Shown in pieces: positions 42,812 through 51,634 of a stretch of DNA of 64,000 nucleotides. A program made the position numbers and the translations under genes. This stretch comes from Hyphomicrobiales bacterium (GTDB lineage Bacteria > Pseudomonadota > Alphaproteobacteria > Rhizobiales > Xanthobacteraceae), in assembly GCA_021730985.1 (NCBI GenBank), contig JAKFYI010000016.1, forward strand, positions 1 through 64,000. The letters run 5' to 3'. Position 1 is the first letter of the stretch; each line of letters opens with the position of its first letter. The notes under the pieces are model-generated. The model was not told the DNA's origin. It made no database searches and saw nothing but the letters and a program-made list of their open reading frames with translations.

Positions 42812-43981
42812 CTAAAGCGACGCCAGCGCCTGATCGAGGTCGGCGATCAGATCGTCGGGCGCCTCGATCCCAACCGACAGCCGCACCAGCGCATCGCCGA
42901 TCCCGAGTTCGGCTCGCACCGCCTCCGGCACCGAACCGTGGGTCATCAACGCCGGATGCTCGATCAGGCTCTCGACGCCGCCCAGACTTTCCGCGAGTGC
43001 GAACAATTGCGTTCGTTCGAGGAACCGCTTGGAACCTTCGAGGTCGGTCGCGAGCTCGACCGAGATCATGCCGCCAAAACCGTTCATCTGGCGGCGGGCA
43101 AGCTCGTGCTGTGGATGGCTTTTGAGCCCCGGATACAACACGCGCTTCACCTTGGCATGGCGTTCGAGGTGCGAGGCGATCGCAAGGCCGGACGCGCAGT
43201 GCCGCTCCATGCGAAGCGCCAGTGTCTTCAGGCCGCGCAATGCCAGGAATGAATCGAACGGTCCCTGGATCGCGCCCAGCGCGTTCTGCAGGAACTGCAG
43301 CCTTTCGGCGATCTCCTTGTTGTTACCGCCGACCACCGCCAGTCCGCCGACCATGTCGGAATGACCGTTGAGGTACTTGGTGGTCGAATGCACCACCACG
43401 TCGAAGCCGTGTTCGATCGGGCGCTGGATGTAGGGGCTGGCGAACGTGTTGTCGGCCGCAGCCACGATGCCGCGCTTTTTCGCGATGGCGGCAACGCGTT
43501 CGAGATCGACCAGCTTGAGCAGCGGATTGGTCGGTGTCTCAACCCAGATCAATTTGGTTTCGGGCCGGATCGACGCCTCTAGCTTCGAGATGTCGGACAG
43601 ATCGACATAGGTGATGTCGAGACCCATGGTGCGGCGCTTGACGCGCTCGAACAGACGCCGCGTGCCGCCGTAGAGATCGTCGGACGCAACCACATGCGCG
43701 CCGCTGTCGAAGCATTCCAGCACGGTCGCGATAGACGCGAGGCCGGAGGCAAACGCGAAAGCCTTGGTGCCGCCCTCGAGGTCCGCGGCGCAGCGTTCGA
43801 ATGCCATGCGCGTGGGGTTCTTGGTGCGCGCGTAGTCGTAGCCCTTGTTCACGCCGGGCGACTGCTGCACGAAGGTCGATGTCGCGTAGATCGGCATCAT
43901 CACCGCGCCGGTCGTCGGGTCGGGCTCCTGCCCGGCGTGGATGCAGCGCGTTGCGAAGTCCAGACGGTTCGATTTGCTCAT
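42812..43981 (-). CDS. cystathionine gamma-lyase / gamma-synthase family enzyme
   Basis: 389 residues of the Cys/Met metabolism PLP family. The PLP lysine is in HSTTKYLNGHSD; other motifs are YDYARTKNPTR, AFASGLASIATVLEC, ETPTNPLL and VESLIEHPALMTH. Its ATG overlaps the stop of the cystathionine beta-synthase gene (ATGA), which favours the lyase reaction (cystathionine to cysteine, 2-oxobutyrate and ammonia) over MetB synthesis, but the two cannot be separated by motif alone. Together they form the reverse transsulfuration path from homocysteine to cysteine. Confidence 0.92.
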   Translation of the reverse strand: MSKSNRLDFATRCIHAGQEPDPTTGAVMMPIYATSTFVQQSPGVNKGYDYARTKNPTRMAFERCAADLEGGTKAFAFASGLASIATVLECFDSGAHVVASDDLYGGTRRLFERVKRRTMGLDITYVDLSDISKLEASIRPETKLIWVETPTNPLLKLVDLERVAAIAKKRGIVAAADNTFASPYIQRPIEHGFDVVVHSTTKYLNGHSDMVGGLAVVGGNNKEIAERLQFLQNALGAIQGPFDSFLALRGLKTLALRMERHCASGLAIASHLERHAKVKRVLYPGLKSHPQHELARRQMNGFGGMISVELATDLEGSKRFLERTQLFALAESLGGVESLIEHPALMTHGSVPEAVRAELGIGDALVRLSVGIEAPDDLIADLDQALASL

Positions 43982-45348
43982 GACGTGCCTACGCGGAAGT
44001 GGTTGATCATGTCGATGCGGGTGACGAGGCCGAGGAAGCGGCCGTTCTCCACCACGATCGCGACGTAGTCCTTGCGGAACAGCGGAACCAGGTCGCGGAT
44101 CGGCGCGTCGGCCGAGATGGTTTCGAGCCGCGTCACCATCACGTCCTTCACGGTGCGGTTGAAGCCGTGGGCGGGATCGTCCGTGTCGGTGATCAGCGCG
44201 GAGAGCAGATCGCTCTCATCGACCAGGCCGACGATGGTGTCATCCTCGACCACCGGAAGCTGCGACACGTCGGCGGCGCGCATCCGCGCGAACACCGTGC
44301 GCAGTGTGTCCTGCGGCCGCACCTCGACGGCGCCGCCCTCCTCGTGGCGGTTGATGACGAGGTCGCGCACCGTGCCGGAGCGGGTGCGCTCGATCCAGCC
44401 CTCCTGTGCGAGGAACGCATCGTTGAACACCTTGGAGAGGTATTTGGCGCCGGAATCGCAGACGAGGCTCACCACCCGCTTGGGCTTGGTTTGCAGCTTG
44501 CAATAGCGCAGCGCGGCCGCGAGCAATGTGCCCGACGAGGAGCCCGCGAAAATCCCCTCCTTGCGCAGCAGATTTCGCGCCGCGGCGTAGCTCTCCTGGT
44601 CGGTGATCGAATAGGCCGCCTTCACCAGCGACAGATCGGCGTTGGCCGGCACGAAATCCTCGCCGATGCCCTCCACCGTCCAGCTTCCGGCTTCGATCAT
44701 CTCGCCGGAGTTGATGAACGGCGCCAGCACCGAGCCGACCGGATCGGCCAGCACCATTTCGGTCTTCGGCGACGCGCGCTTCATGAAGCGGCCGATGCCG
44801 GTGAGCGTGCCGCCGGAGCCCACGCCGACAACGATGGCATCGATGTCGCCGTTCATCTGGCGCAGCAACTCGGGCGCGGTGGCGGTTTCGTGCGCGAGGG
44901 GGTTGGCCGGGTTCTCGAACTGGTTGATAAAGATCGCCCCCTTGGTGCGCGACGTGATGGTCAGCGCCATGTCCTGGTAGTAGTCGGGATGGCCCTTGCC
45001 GACGTCGGAGCGCGTGATGTGAACCTGCGCGCCGAGTGCGCGCGCGTGCAGGATCTTCTCGCGCGACATCTTGTCGGGCACCACCAGGATAGTGCGGTAG
45101 TTTTTCTGCCCCGCCACCAGGGCGAGCCCCAGCCCGGTGTTGCCGGCGGTCGCCTCGACGATCGTGCCGCCCGGCTTGAGCTGGCCTGCCGCCTCCGCCG
45201 CCTCGATCATCGCGCGCGCCGGACGGTCCTTGATGGAACCCGACGGATTGGCGCTTTCAAGCTTGAGGAACAGCCGGCACGGACCGCAGTCCAGCCGCTT
45301 CACCTCGACAAGAGGCGTGTCGCCGATGAGATCGAGCAGCGTTGCCAT
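43978..45348 (-). CDS. cbs: cystathionine beta-synthase with CBS-domain pair
   Basis: 456 residues. The PLP domain (1-320) has the lysine in SGSIKDRPA, the substrate loop EATAGNTGLG and the phosphate loop VGSGGTLTG. Two CBS domains follow (about 335-395 and 400-456). It condenses homocysteine and serine (or O-acetylserine) to cystathionine. The tandem CBS domains in animal enzymes bind SAM; whether that is so here is unknown. The start is 45348. Coupled to the downstream lyase gene by ATGA. Confidence 0.94.
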   Translation of the reverse strand: MATLLDLIGDTPLVEVKRLDCGPCRLFLKLESANPSGSIKDRPARAMIEAAEAAGQLKPGGTIVEATAGNTGLGLALVAGQKNYRTILVVPDKMSREKILHARALGAQVHITRSDVGKGHPDYYQDMALTITSRTKGAIFINQFENPANPLAHETATAPELLRQMNGDIDAIVVGVGSGGTLTGIGRFMKRASPKTEMVLADPVGSVLAPFINSGEMIEAGSWTVEGIGEDFVPANADLSLVKAAYSITDQESYAAARNLLRKEGIFAGSSSGTLLAAALRYCKLQTKPKRVVSLVCDSGAKYLSKVFNDAFLAQEGWIERTRSGTVRDLVINRHEEGGAVEVRPQDTLRTVFARMRAADVSQLPVVEDDTIVGLVDESDLLSALITDTDDPAHGFNRTVKDVMVTRLETISADAPIRDLVPLFRKDYVAIVVENGRFLGLVTRIDMINHFRVGTS

Positions 45349-45704
45349 GACGCTGGCTTACCACGGCGACAACGCCATGAAACAAAAAGAACATTTGTGT
45401 TTCCGGCCGCTGCCATACAGCCGGTTTCGTTGGCGCGGCCACATGCCGGACGCCGATTCATTTCGACCTGGATGCCGCGCTCGGCGCAGCCAAACCGCAC
45501 TCTCGCGCTCTTCTCCGCAGCCATTCCGAGGCAAAAAACGATGGAGTCAATTTAACTTAGGAGAGACCGAAGCATTGACTTTCGGCGTTTAGACCCTATT
45601 TTCCCGGTCAACGGTACGAATGACAGATTCGACCGCCCCTTCCCGCGCATCACCGTATCGCTTTTTTTGTCCGGCGCGGCTCCGGCGGTCTGACCAGAGG
45701 TTTT
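45349..45704 (+). promoter_or_regulatory. leader region of the RhlE-like helicase gene with a candidate sigma-70 promoter
   Basis: This 356-bp gap holds no reliable gene. A TTGACT (45575-45580) is followed after 16 bases by TATTTT (45597-45602), a plausible promoter that would give a leader of about 95 bases before the ATG at 45705. The leader holds a T-run (TTTTTTT, 45661-45668) flanked by GC-rich DNA. Cold-induced RNA helicases often have structured leaders; that reading is inference. Confidence 0.45.
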
Positions 45705-47135
45705 ATGTCCTTTTCCGAACTCGGCCTGTCCGACAAAGTTCTCTCCGCCGTTCAGGCGTCAGGCTACACCACCCCAACCCCGATCCAGCAGCAAGCCATC
45801 CCACATGTGCTCGCGCGGCGCGACGTTCTCGGCATCGCGCAGACCGGCACCGGCAAGACCGCGGCGTTCGTGCTGCCGATGCTGACCATGCTGGAAACCG
45901 GCCGTGCCCGCGCCCGCATGCCGCGCACGCTCATCCTCGAGCCGACGCGCGAACTTGCCGCGCAGGTCGAGGAAAGCTTCATCAAGTACGGCGCCAATCA
46001 CAAGCTCAACGTCGCCCTCATCATCGGGGGCGTTTCTTTTGACAACCAGGACAGCAAGCTGACACGCGGCGTCGATGTGCTGATCGCAACACCGGGCCGC
46101 CTGCTCGATCACTCCGAGCGCGGCCGCCTGCTGATGTCGGGCGTCGAACTCCTCGTCATCGACGAAGCCGACCGCATGCTCGACATGGGTTTCATCCCGG
46201 ATATCGAGCGCATCTGCAAGCTCGTTCCGTTCACACGGCAGACGCTGTTCTTCACAGCGACGATGCCCCCGGAAATCCGCCGCATCACCGAGCAGTTTCT
46301 GCACAACCCGGTCAAGGTCGAGGTCACCAAGGCTGCGACCACCGTTGACGCAATCCTGCAGCAACTGGTCAAGACCGGCCGCGAAGACCACGATAAGCGC
46401 GACACGCTCCGCCGCCTCATCAAGTCGGCCGACAACTTCAAGAACGCCATCATCTTCTGCAACCGAAAGCGCGAAGTCGCGACGCTGCACCGCTCGCTGG
46501 TGCGTCACGGCTTCAACGCCGCGGCGCTGCATGGCGACATGGATCAGTCGGCGCGCACCGCCGCGCTCGACGGCTTCCGCAAGGGAGAGACCAAGCTCTT
46601 GATCGCCTCCGACGTCGCCGCGCGCGGCCTGGACATCCCCGACGTCAGCCACGTCTTCAACTACGACGTTCCCCATCATGCCGACGACTACGTGCACCGG
46701 ATCGGCCGCACCGGCCGGGCCGGCCGCACCGGCACCGCCTTCACCCTGGTTGCTCCGGCCGACGGCAAGGCGGTCGCCGCGATCGAGAAGCTGATCGGCC
46801 AGGGCATCGCCTGGGCCGGCGACGCGCCCACTGCCGAAGAGCAGCAGGCCGGCGCGCGTGAGAGCCGCGGCCCGCGCCGCGACGGCCGTGGATCGCGCGG
46901 TCCCCGCCCGCCGTCGCGCGACAGAAGCTCTTCCCCCCCCGAAAGCCGCGCGCCTGCTCCCGCTCCCGAGCGAAGCGCACTTGCTCAGCAACGCACTGAG
47001 ATTGCCGCGGCCCGCGTCGAGGAGCGGGCGCCCCGCCCCGCCCCGGTTCCGCAGCAACAGCAGCCTCAGGCCGAGTCGGCTGACGCGTCGCACCTCCCAG
47101 CGTTCCTGCTGCGCCCGATCCGCGCCCGAGTCTGA
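45705..47135 (+). CDS. rhlE: DEAD-box ATP-dependent RNA helicase, RhlE type
   Basis: 476 residues. Q motif PTPIQQQAIP, Walker A AQTGTGKTAAF, PTRELAAQ, DEAD box (VIDEADRMLDMGF), motif III as TAT (FFTATMPP) rather than SAT, then ARGLDIPDVSHV and HRIGRTGRAGRTG. After residue 380 a disordered tail rich in Arg, Pro, Ser and Gln follows, typical of RhlE. It unwinds short RNA duplexes in ribosome assembly and mRNA decay, particularly at low temperature. Confidence 0.95.
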   Translation: MSFSELGLSDKVLSAVQASGYTTPTPIQQQAIPHVLARRDVLGIAQTGTGKTAAFVLPMLTMLETGRARARMPRTLILEPTRELAAQVEESFIKYGANHKLNVALIIGGVSFDNQDSKLTRGVDVLIATPGRLLDHSERGRLLMSGVELLVIDEADRMLDMGFIPDIERICKLVPFTRQTLFFTATMPPEIRRITEQFLHNPVKVEVTKAATTVDAILQQLVKTGREDHDKRDTLRRLIKSADNFKNAIIFCNRKREVATLHRSLVRHGFNAAALHGDMDQSARTAALDGFRKGETKLLIASDVAARGLDIPDVSHVFNYDVPHHADDYVHRIGRTGRAGRTGTAFTLVAPADGKAVAAIEKLIGQGIAWAGDAPTAEEQQAGARESRGPRRDGRGSRGPRPPSRDRSSSPPESRAPAPAPERSALAQQRTEIAAARVEERAPRPAPVPQQQQPQAESADASHLPAFLLRPIRARV

Positions 47136-47309
47136 AGGGCGCTGCCCGCTCGGCGGCGTTGCCCACCCACGGTAACGTTGCGTTTACGAAGCCTTCACCC
47201 GCTTAGAATACGGTCTTGCACTGTCCCGGGGCACTACACCGCCCGGACGACGCTATTTCAATCGGGGTAGGCCGGGGGGCAGTACGCGCCTCCGAGCGGG
47301 GGAGATCCT

Positions 47310-48377
47310 ATGGCCGAGAACGGCGCAGAACATGAGCGCACCCTTGCGTTCGCTGAAATCGCCCTGAGTCAGATCAAGGCGCTTCGTCAGCCTGCGATCC
47401 CGCGCAACTATGAGGTCTGGTACGCCTACGCGACCGGATACAACCCCTCGCTCAATCAGACCATCAACGAGACGCTTCAGAAGAACGGCAACCTGGCCGA
47501 CGAAGATCTGGAGCGCGTCTACTCCACCTATCTCTCGCCTGCCCGTTTGACTGAAAAGCTCGACAAAGTCGGCTCTCGCGTCATGGACGAGATCAACCAG
47601 GTCATGGCGATGGTCGATACCGCGGTCGGTACCGCATCGACCTACCACGAGAGTCTGGCCGACATGACGAGCAAGCTCGGCAGCGCCAAGGACCGCGACG
47701 GCATCCGCTCCATCATCGAGAGCCTGGTGCAGACGGCCAGCGAGATGCAGAACAACAACAACCAGCTCGAGGAGCGGCTTAACGCATCCCGTCAGGAGAT
47801 CAGCCAGCTTCAGCAGAACCTGGAAACGGTGCGTCACGAGAGCCTCACCGATCCGCTGACCAGCCTGTCCAACCGCAAGCATTTCGACACTTCGATCGCC
47901 AAGTCGCTGCACGAAGCGACCGAGCGCAACGAGCCGATGTCGCTGATCATGACCGACATCGACCATTTCAAATCGTTCAACGACACCTGGGGCCACCTCA
48001 CGGGCGATCAAGTGCTCCGCCTCGTCGCCATGTCGATGAAGCAGAACGTCAAGGGCCAGGACATCGCGGCGCGCTATGGTGGCGAGGAATTCGCGGTGGT
48101 GCTGCCCAACACGGTGCTCCGTTCCGGCGTGACCGTCGGCGATCATATTCGGCGCGCGGTGATGTCGAAGGAACTGATGAAGCGTTCGACCGGCCAGAAC
48201 CTCGGCCGGGTCACGGTTTCCGTCGGCGTCGCAACCGCGCGTCACGGCGATACGGTGCAGTCGCTGATCGCGCGCGCCGACGGCTGCCTCTACGCCGCCA
48301 AGCGCAACGGCCGCAACCGCGTGATCTGCGAGACGGATCCGGAATTCTCGGCAGGTGCCGAAGCCAAGGTCGCCTGA
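47310..48377 (+). CDS. GGDEF-domain diguanylate cyclase
   Basis: 355 residues. Residues 1-170 are helical, with a probable coiled coil (NNNNQLEERLNASRQEISQL) leading into the GGDEF domain (185-345). The active motif is GGEEF (RYGGEEFAVVL), so synthesis of cyclic di-GMP from two GTP is expected. The inhibitory I-site position reads KGQD instead of RxxD, so product feedback may be weak. No membrane segment; the N-domain probably senses a partner or signal in the cytoplasm. The PilZ gene at 14.7 kb is a possible receptor. Confidence 0.93.
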   Translation: MAENGAEHERTLAFAEIALSQIKALRQPAIPRNYEVWYAYATGYNPSLNQTINETLQKNGNLADEDLERVYSTYLSPARLTEKLDKVGSRVMDEINQVMAMVDTAVGTASTYHESLADMTSKLGSAKDRDGIRSIIESLVQTASEMQNNNNQLEERLNASRQEISQLQQNLETVRHESLTDPLTSLSNRKHFDTSIAKSLHEATERNEPMSLIMTDIDHFKSFNDTWGHLTGDQVLRLVAMSMKQNVKGQDIAARYGGEEFAVVLPNTVLRSGVTVGDHIRRAVMSKELMKRSTGQNLGRVTVSVGVATARHGDTVQSLIARADGCLYAAKRNGRNRVICETDPEFSAGAEAKVA

Positions 48378-48381
48378 GCGC

Positions 48382-48801
48382 CTACTTCTTCTTTCGTGCT
48401 TTGACGGCCGGCGCCTTCTTGCGTTTCGCGGCGCGTGGTCGTGGCTTGGCCGGGCGCTGGGCGACGTCCCGGGAATTGAGCGCGACGGCGTGGGCCAGCT
48501 TCGCCCAACGGGCCAACTCCTCCGGATCGTCGTAGAGCCGCTCCGGCATCCGCCAGTACGACATCACGGAACGCTTGCGGGCCTTGGCCGCGTAGGTAAA
48601 TGGGCCGAGCCCTTCCCGCTCGAAGTGCGGGATTGTGGTTTCATCTGCTTTGAGATGGACGACACCCTCGCTGACCAGGCCGATCATCACGCCGCCTGCG
48701 AAGATGCCCGCGCCGCCGAACATGCGTCGCACATCGACCAGCCCAAAGCCTGCGAACAATTCAGCGATGGCGATCGGATCGTTGTCGCGCGAACCGCTCA
48801 A
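48382..48801 (-). CDS. TfoX N-terminal domain protein
   Basis: 139 residues from a TTG at 48801, eight bases after the sufA stop. The sequence DNDPIAIAELFAGFGLVDVRRMFGGAGIFAGG is a textbook TfoX/Sxy N-domain, with MSYWRMPERLYDDPEEL later. The C-terminus is a Lys/Arg-rich tail of about 25 residues. TfoX is a competence regulator in some gammaproteobacteria, but this short form has no TfoX C-terminal domain and its role is unknown. It is the last gene of the suf operon. It is convergent with the GGDEF gene. Confidence 0.82.
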   Translation of the reverse strand: MSGSRDNDPIAIAELFAGFGLVDVRRMFGGAGIFAGGVMIGLVSEGVVHLKADETTIPHFEREGLGPFTYAAKARKRSVMSYWRMPERLYDDPEELARWAKLAHAVALNSRDVAQRPAKPRPRAAKRKKAPAVKARKKK

Positions 48802-48808
48802 GCGATTC

Positions 48809-49195
48809 TCAACGCGCCGGCGCGCCGAACTCCTCGCCCGACGGCGTGAGCGCAACGGATTCGCCGCAGCCGCACGCCGAGGTCTGGTTCGGGTTGTTGA
48901 ATACGAACTGCGAGGCGAGCTTTTCGGTCTTGTAGTCCATCTCGGTGCCGATCAGGAACAGGATGGCCTTGGGGTCGATCAGGATCTTCACGCCCTTGTC
49001 CTCGACCACTTCGTCGCTCGGGCTAACGGCCTCGGCATATTCCATGGTGTAGGACATGCCGGCGCAGCCGCCGTTCTTGACGCCGACGCGCAGCCCGGCA
49101 ACCGGGCGGTCCATCTTAGCCATGAGTTCCTTGATACGGCTCGCCGCCGCATCCGAAAGCCGCATCGCCTGTGGTCTTGGCCGCGCCGTGGCCAT
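48809..49195 (-). CDS. sufA: A-type Fe-S carrier/assembly protein (HesB/IscA/SufA)
   Basis: 128 residues with the three-cysteine A-type motif: Cys in NGGCAGMSY and a CxC near the end (ACGCGES). MRLSDAAASRIKELMA and GVKILIDPKAILFL are typical. It carries nascent 4Fe-4S or 2Fe-2S clusters from the SufBCD scaffold to target enzymes. Tenth gene from the operon start with a 100-bp gap after the Cys-rich unknown. Confidence 0.95.
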   Translation of the reverse strand: MATARPRPQAMRLSDAAASRIKELMAKMDRPVAGLRVGVKNGGCAGMSYTMEYAEAVSPSDEVVEDKGVKILIDPKAILFLIGTEMDYKTEKLASQFVFNNPNQTSACGCGESVALTPSGEEFGAPAR

Positions 49196-49295
49196 GGCAG
49201 TCTCCGTTCAAGCGGCCCAAAAGAGGCCTGCAGGCAGTGAGATAGTCACTTACCCACCCAGTTGCCAAGGGTTCGGTCCTGGCATTGCAGGTATT

Positions 49296-49991
49296 CTAAC
49301 GCCTGCGGATGTAAAAACCGGTAAAATACACGCCGGCACCCCCGCAATAGCCGGTGTCGTTGACCACCAGAACATCGTGGACCAGCGCGAACGATAGCGC
49401 GCAACTCGTCTTTTCGGCCTGCTCGATGGGGACGCTTTCCCCGTCCTTCTCCGCGAACGCCACGGTGTTTCCGGCCGGCGCCATCTGGCCGGAGAATTCG
49501 CCGGTGTTCACGGCCATATACCGCTTGCTGAACGAATCGCCGTCGATGCTCAGCGAGCCCTTGGCCTTGCCCCGCTTGATGGCGACGTTCGAGTTGCCGG
49601 AGCGCCACTTGCCGAGCCAGCGGTCAAAGCGCGGCGGTGGCGCGGGCGGCGCCTCCACCGCATGGGCGGGAAGCCAGCCTGTGGTGTAGCCGCCCTTCGC
49701 GTTGACGTAGGACGCGCAGACGAACCCCGGCGCATGTGCCGGCGCGACGAACAGCTTGTCGCCGCGAACCACATACGCCTTGCTGCGGCAGGCGCCGGTG
49801 GGCTCCGGGCATCCGGGCTTGATCAACGAGCCTTCATGGAAATGGCTGCGCAGCTTGCCGACGACGATGCCCGGCCGAATGGACGCAGGCTCCGACATGA
49901 CGTGGGCGTCCGTGCAGATGCGATCGTCCTGCGCCTGCGCGTGCCCGATTGCCGCCATCAGCAACGACACGGCTGCCGCGTGCCGCAGCAC
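49296..49991 (-). CDS. secreted cysteine-containing protein of unknown function inside the suf operon
   Basis: 231 residues. Signal peptide AAAVSLLMAAIGHAQAQ. The mature part has six cysteines (at IC, PGCPEPTGAC, FVC, SC and GYC), probably disulfide-bonded, and an SH3-like strand pattern ending YTTGWLPAHAVEA before residue 115. The second half has paired strands such as NVAIKRGKAKGSLSIDG and VHDVLVVNDTGY. I recognise no family. Its ATG lies four bases past the sufT stop, so it is in the same transcript, although it is exported and the neighbours act in the cytoplasm. Confidence 0.72.
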   Translation of the reverse strand: MLRHAAAVSLLMAAIGHAQAQDDRICTDAHVMSEPASIRPGIVVGKLRSHFHEGSLIKPGCPEPTGACRSKAYVVRGDKLFVAPAHAPGFVCASYVNAKGGYTTGWLPAHAVEAPPAPPPRFDRWLGKWRSGNSNVAIKRGKAKGSLSIDGDSFSKRYMAVNTGEFSGQMAPAGNTVAFAEKDGESVPIEQAEKTSCALSFALVHDVLVVNDTGYCGGAGVYFTGFYIRRR

Positions 49992-49994
49992 GCG

Positions 49995-50396
49995 TCACCA
50001 CATGTTGAGAGCGAGCCGCGCCTCGTCGGTCATGCGGCTTTGGTCCCAAGGCGGATCCCAGACCACGCTCACATCGGCCTTGCTGATGCCCTGAACGCTC
50101 ATTACCGCGCTTTCCACCATCTGGGGCAGCTCCTGCGCGGACGGGCAATTCGGCGTGGTCAGCGTCATATCGACCCGCACCGAGCGGTCGTCCTCGATGT
50201 CGATCTTGTAGATCAACCCGAGCTCGTAGATGTCGACCGGGATTTCGGGATCGTAGACCGTCTTGAGCGCGGCCACGATGCCGTCGGTCAGGCGCGCGAT
50301 CTCGCCTTCCGGGATCGCGGACCCGCTCAGAATCTCGGGCTTGGCGTTGCCGCCCGCTTCGGACTTGGGTTCGCCGTTCGATGTGTCATCGGTCAT
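49995..50396 (-). CDS. sufT: MIP18/DUF59 family Fe-S assembly factor
   Basis: 133 residues. The ATG at 50396 overlaps the sufS stop (ATGA). After an acidic, disordered 45-residue start comes the DUF59 domain: KTVYDPEIPVDIYELGLIY, TLTTPNCPSAQELPQ with the conserved cysteine, and VVWDPPWDQSRMTDEARL. SufT assists cluster delivery to client proteins and is a standard member of alphaproteobacterial suf operons. Cytoplasmic. Confidence 0.94.
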   Translation of the reverse strand: MTDDTSNGEPKSEAGGNAKPEILSGSAIPEGEIARLTDGIVAALKTVYDPEIPVDIYELGLIYKIDIEDDRSVRVDMTLTTPNCPSAQELPQMVESAVMSVQGISKADVSVVWDPPWDQSRMTDEARLALNMW

Positions 50397-51634
50397 GAGA
50401 ACATGTCCTGAGCTTTCACCAGCGCCTGCGCCAGGTGATCGATCTCCTGCCGTGTATTGTACATGGCAAATGATGCCCGGCATGTGGCGGTCACGCCATA
50501 TCGCGCCAATAGCGGCATGACGCAATGCGTGCCGGCCCGCACCGCGACGCCCGCACGGTCGATTACAGTGGCGATATCATGGGGATGCGCGCCTTTCATC
50601 TCGAACGAGACGATAGGCCCCTTGTCCTTGGTGGTGCCGATGATACGGATCGAATTGATCTCGCGCAGCCGCTCGTGGGCATAGCGCACCAGGCCGGATT
50701 CGTGAGCGCAGATGCGCGCCTTGCCGATCGAATTGACGTATTCGATGGCCGCCCCCAGGCCGATCGCCTGGACGATCGGCGGCGTGCCGGCCTCAAAGCG
50801 GTGCGGCGGCTCGCCGTAGGTGATGCGGTCCTCGGCGACCTCGCGGATCATCTCGCCGCCGCCGTTGAACGGAGGCATGGCGGCCAGCAGATCGTACTTG
50901 CCCCACAGCACGCCGATGCCTGTCGGGCCGTAGAGCTTGTGGCCGGTGAAGACGTAGAAATCGCAGCCGATGTCCTGCACGTCGACGTCGAGATGCACCG
51001 CAGCCTGGCTGCCGTCGATCAGCACCGGGATACCACGGCTCTTGGCGCGCTTCACCACCTCTTTGACCGGCACCAGCGTGCCGGTCATGTTCGACATGTG
51101 CGTGAGCGCCACCATCTTGGTGCGCGGCGTCAGCAGCTTCTCGAACTCGTCGATCAGGAAGTTGCCCTCCTCATCGACCGGCGCCCACTTGATCACCGCG
51201 CCGTGCCGCTCGCGCAGAAAGTGCCACGGCACGATGTTGGAGTGGTGCTCCAGGATGGAGAGCACGATCTCGTCACCGGGCTTGATGCGCTCGCGGCCGA
51301 ACGTGGCTGCGACCACATTGATCGCCTCGGTGGCGTTGCGGGTGAAGATGACCTCTTCCAGCCGCGGCGCATTGAGGAAGGTTCGCACCGCCTCGCGCGC
51401 GCCCTCATAGCCCTCGGTCGCGGCGTTGGCGAGATAGTGCAGCCCGCGGTGAACGTTGGCGTATTCGGAGGTGTAGGCCTGCATCAGGCGGTCGAGCACC
51501 ACCTGCGGCTTCTGCGCCGAAGCTGCGTTGTCGAGGTAGACCAGCGGCTTGCCATACACCTGCATCGCCAGGATCGGAAAATCCTGCCGGATGCGGGCGA
51601 CGTCATAACTGCCATTGCTCACCGCTGGGTGCAT
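50393..51634 (-). CDS. sufS: SufS-type cysteine desulfurase
   Basis: 413 residues from an ATG at 51634 that overlaps the sufD stop as TGATG. PLP lysine in FTGHKLYGPTG; catalytic cysteine in RAGTHCVMPL; other motifs VYLDNAASAQKP, RNATEAINVVA, EHHSNIVPW and FEAGTPPIVQ. It takes sulfur from cysteine for the SufBCD scaffold. It is group II (compare the nifS-like first gene of this operon, which is group I), so the operon carries two desulfurases. A SufE partner is not seen here. Confidence 0.96.
   Translation of the reverse strand: MHPAVSNGSYDVARIRQDFPILAMQVYGKPLVYLDNAASAQKPQVVLDRLMQAYTSEYANVHRGLHYLANAATEGYEGAREAVRTFLNAPRLEEVIFTRNATEAINVVAATFGRERIKPGDEIVLSILEHHSNIVPWHFLRERHGAVIKWAPVDEEGNFLIDEFEKLLTPRTKMVALTHMSNMTGTLVPVKEVVKRAKSRGIPVLIDGSQAAVHLDVDVQDIGCDFYVFTGHKLYGPTGIGVLWGKYDLLAAMPPFNGGGEMIREVAEDRITYGEPPHRFEAGTPPIVQAIGLGAAIEYVNSIGKARICAHESGLVRYAHERLREINSIRIIGTTKDKGPIVSFEMKGAHPHDIATVIDRAGVAVRAGTHCVMPLLARYGVTATCRASFAMYNTRQEIDHLAQALVKAQDMFS

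Noticed and set aside
45620-45704. Possible leader peptide upstream of the RhlE-like gene
   Set aside because: The frame continues into the helicase gene in another frame, has no ribosome site and no amino-acid run that would suggest attenuation.
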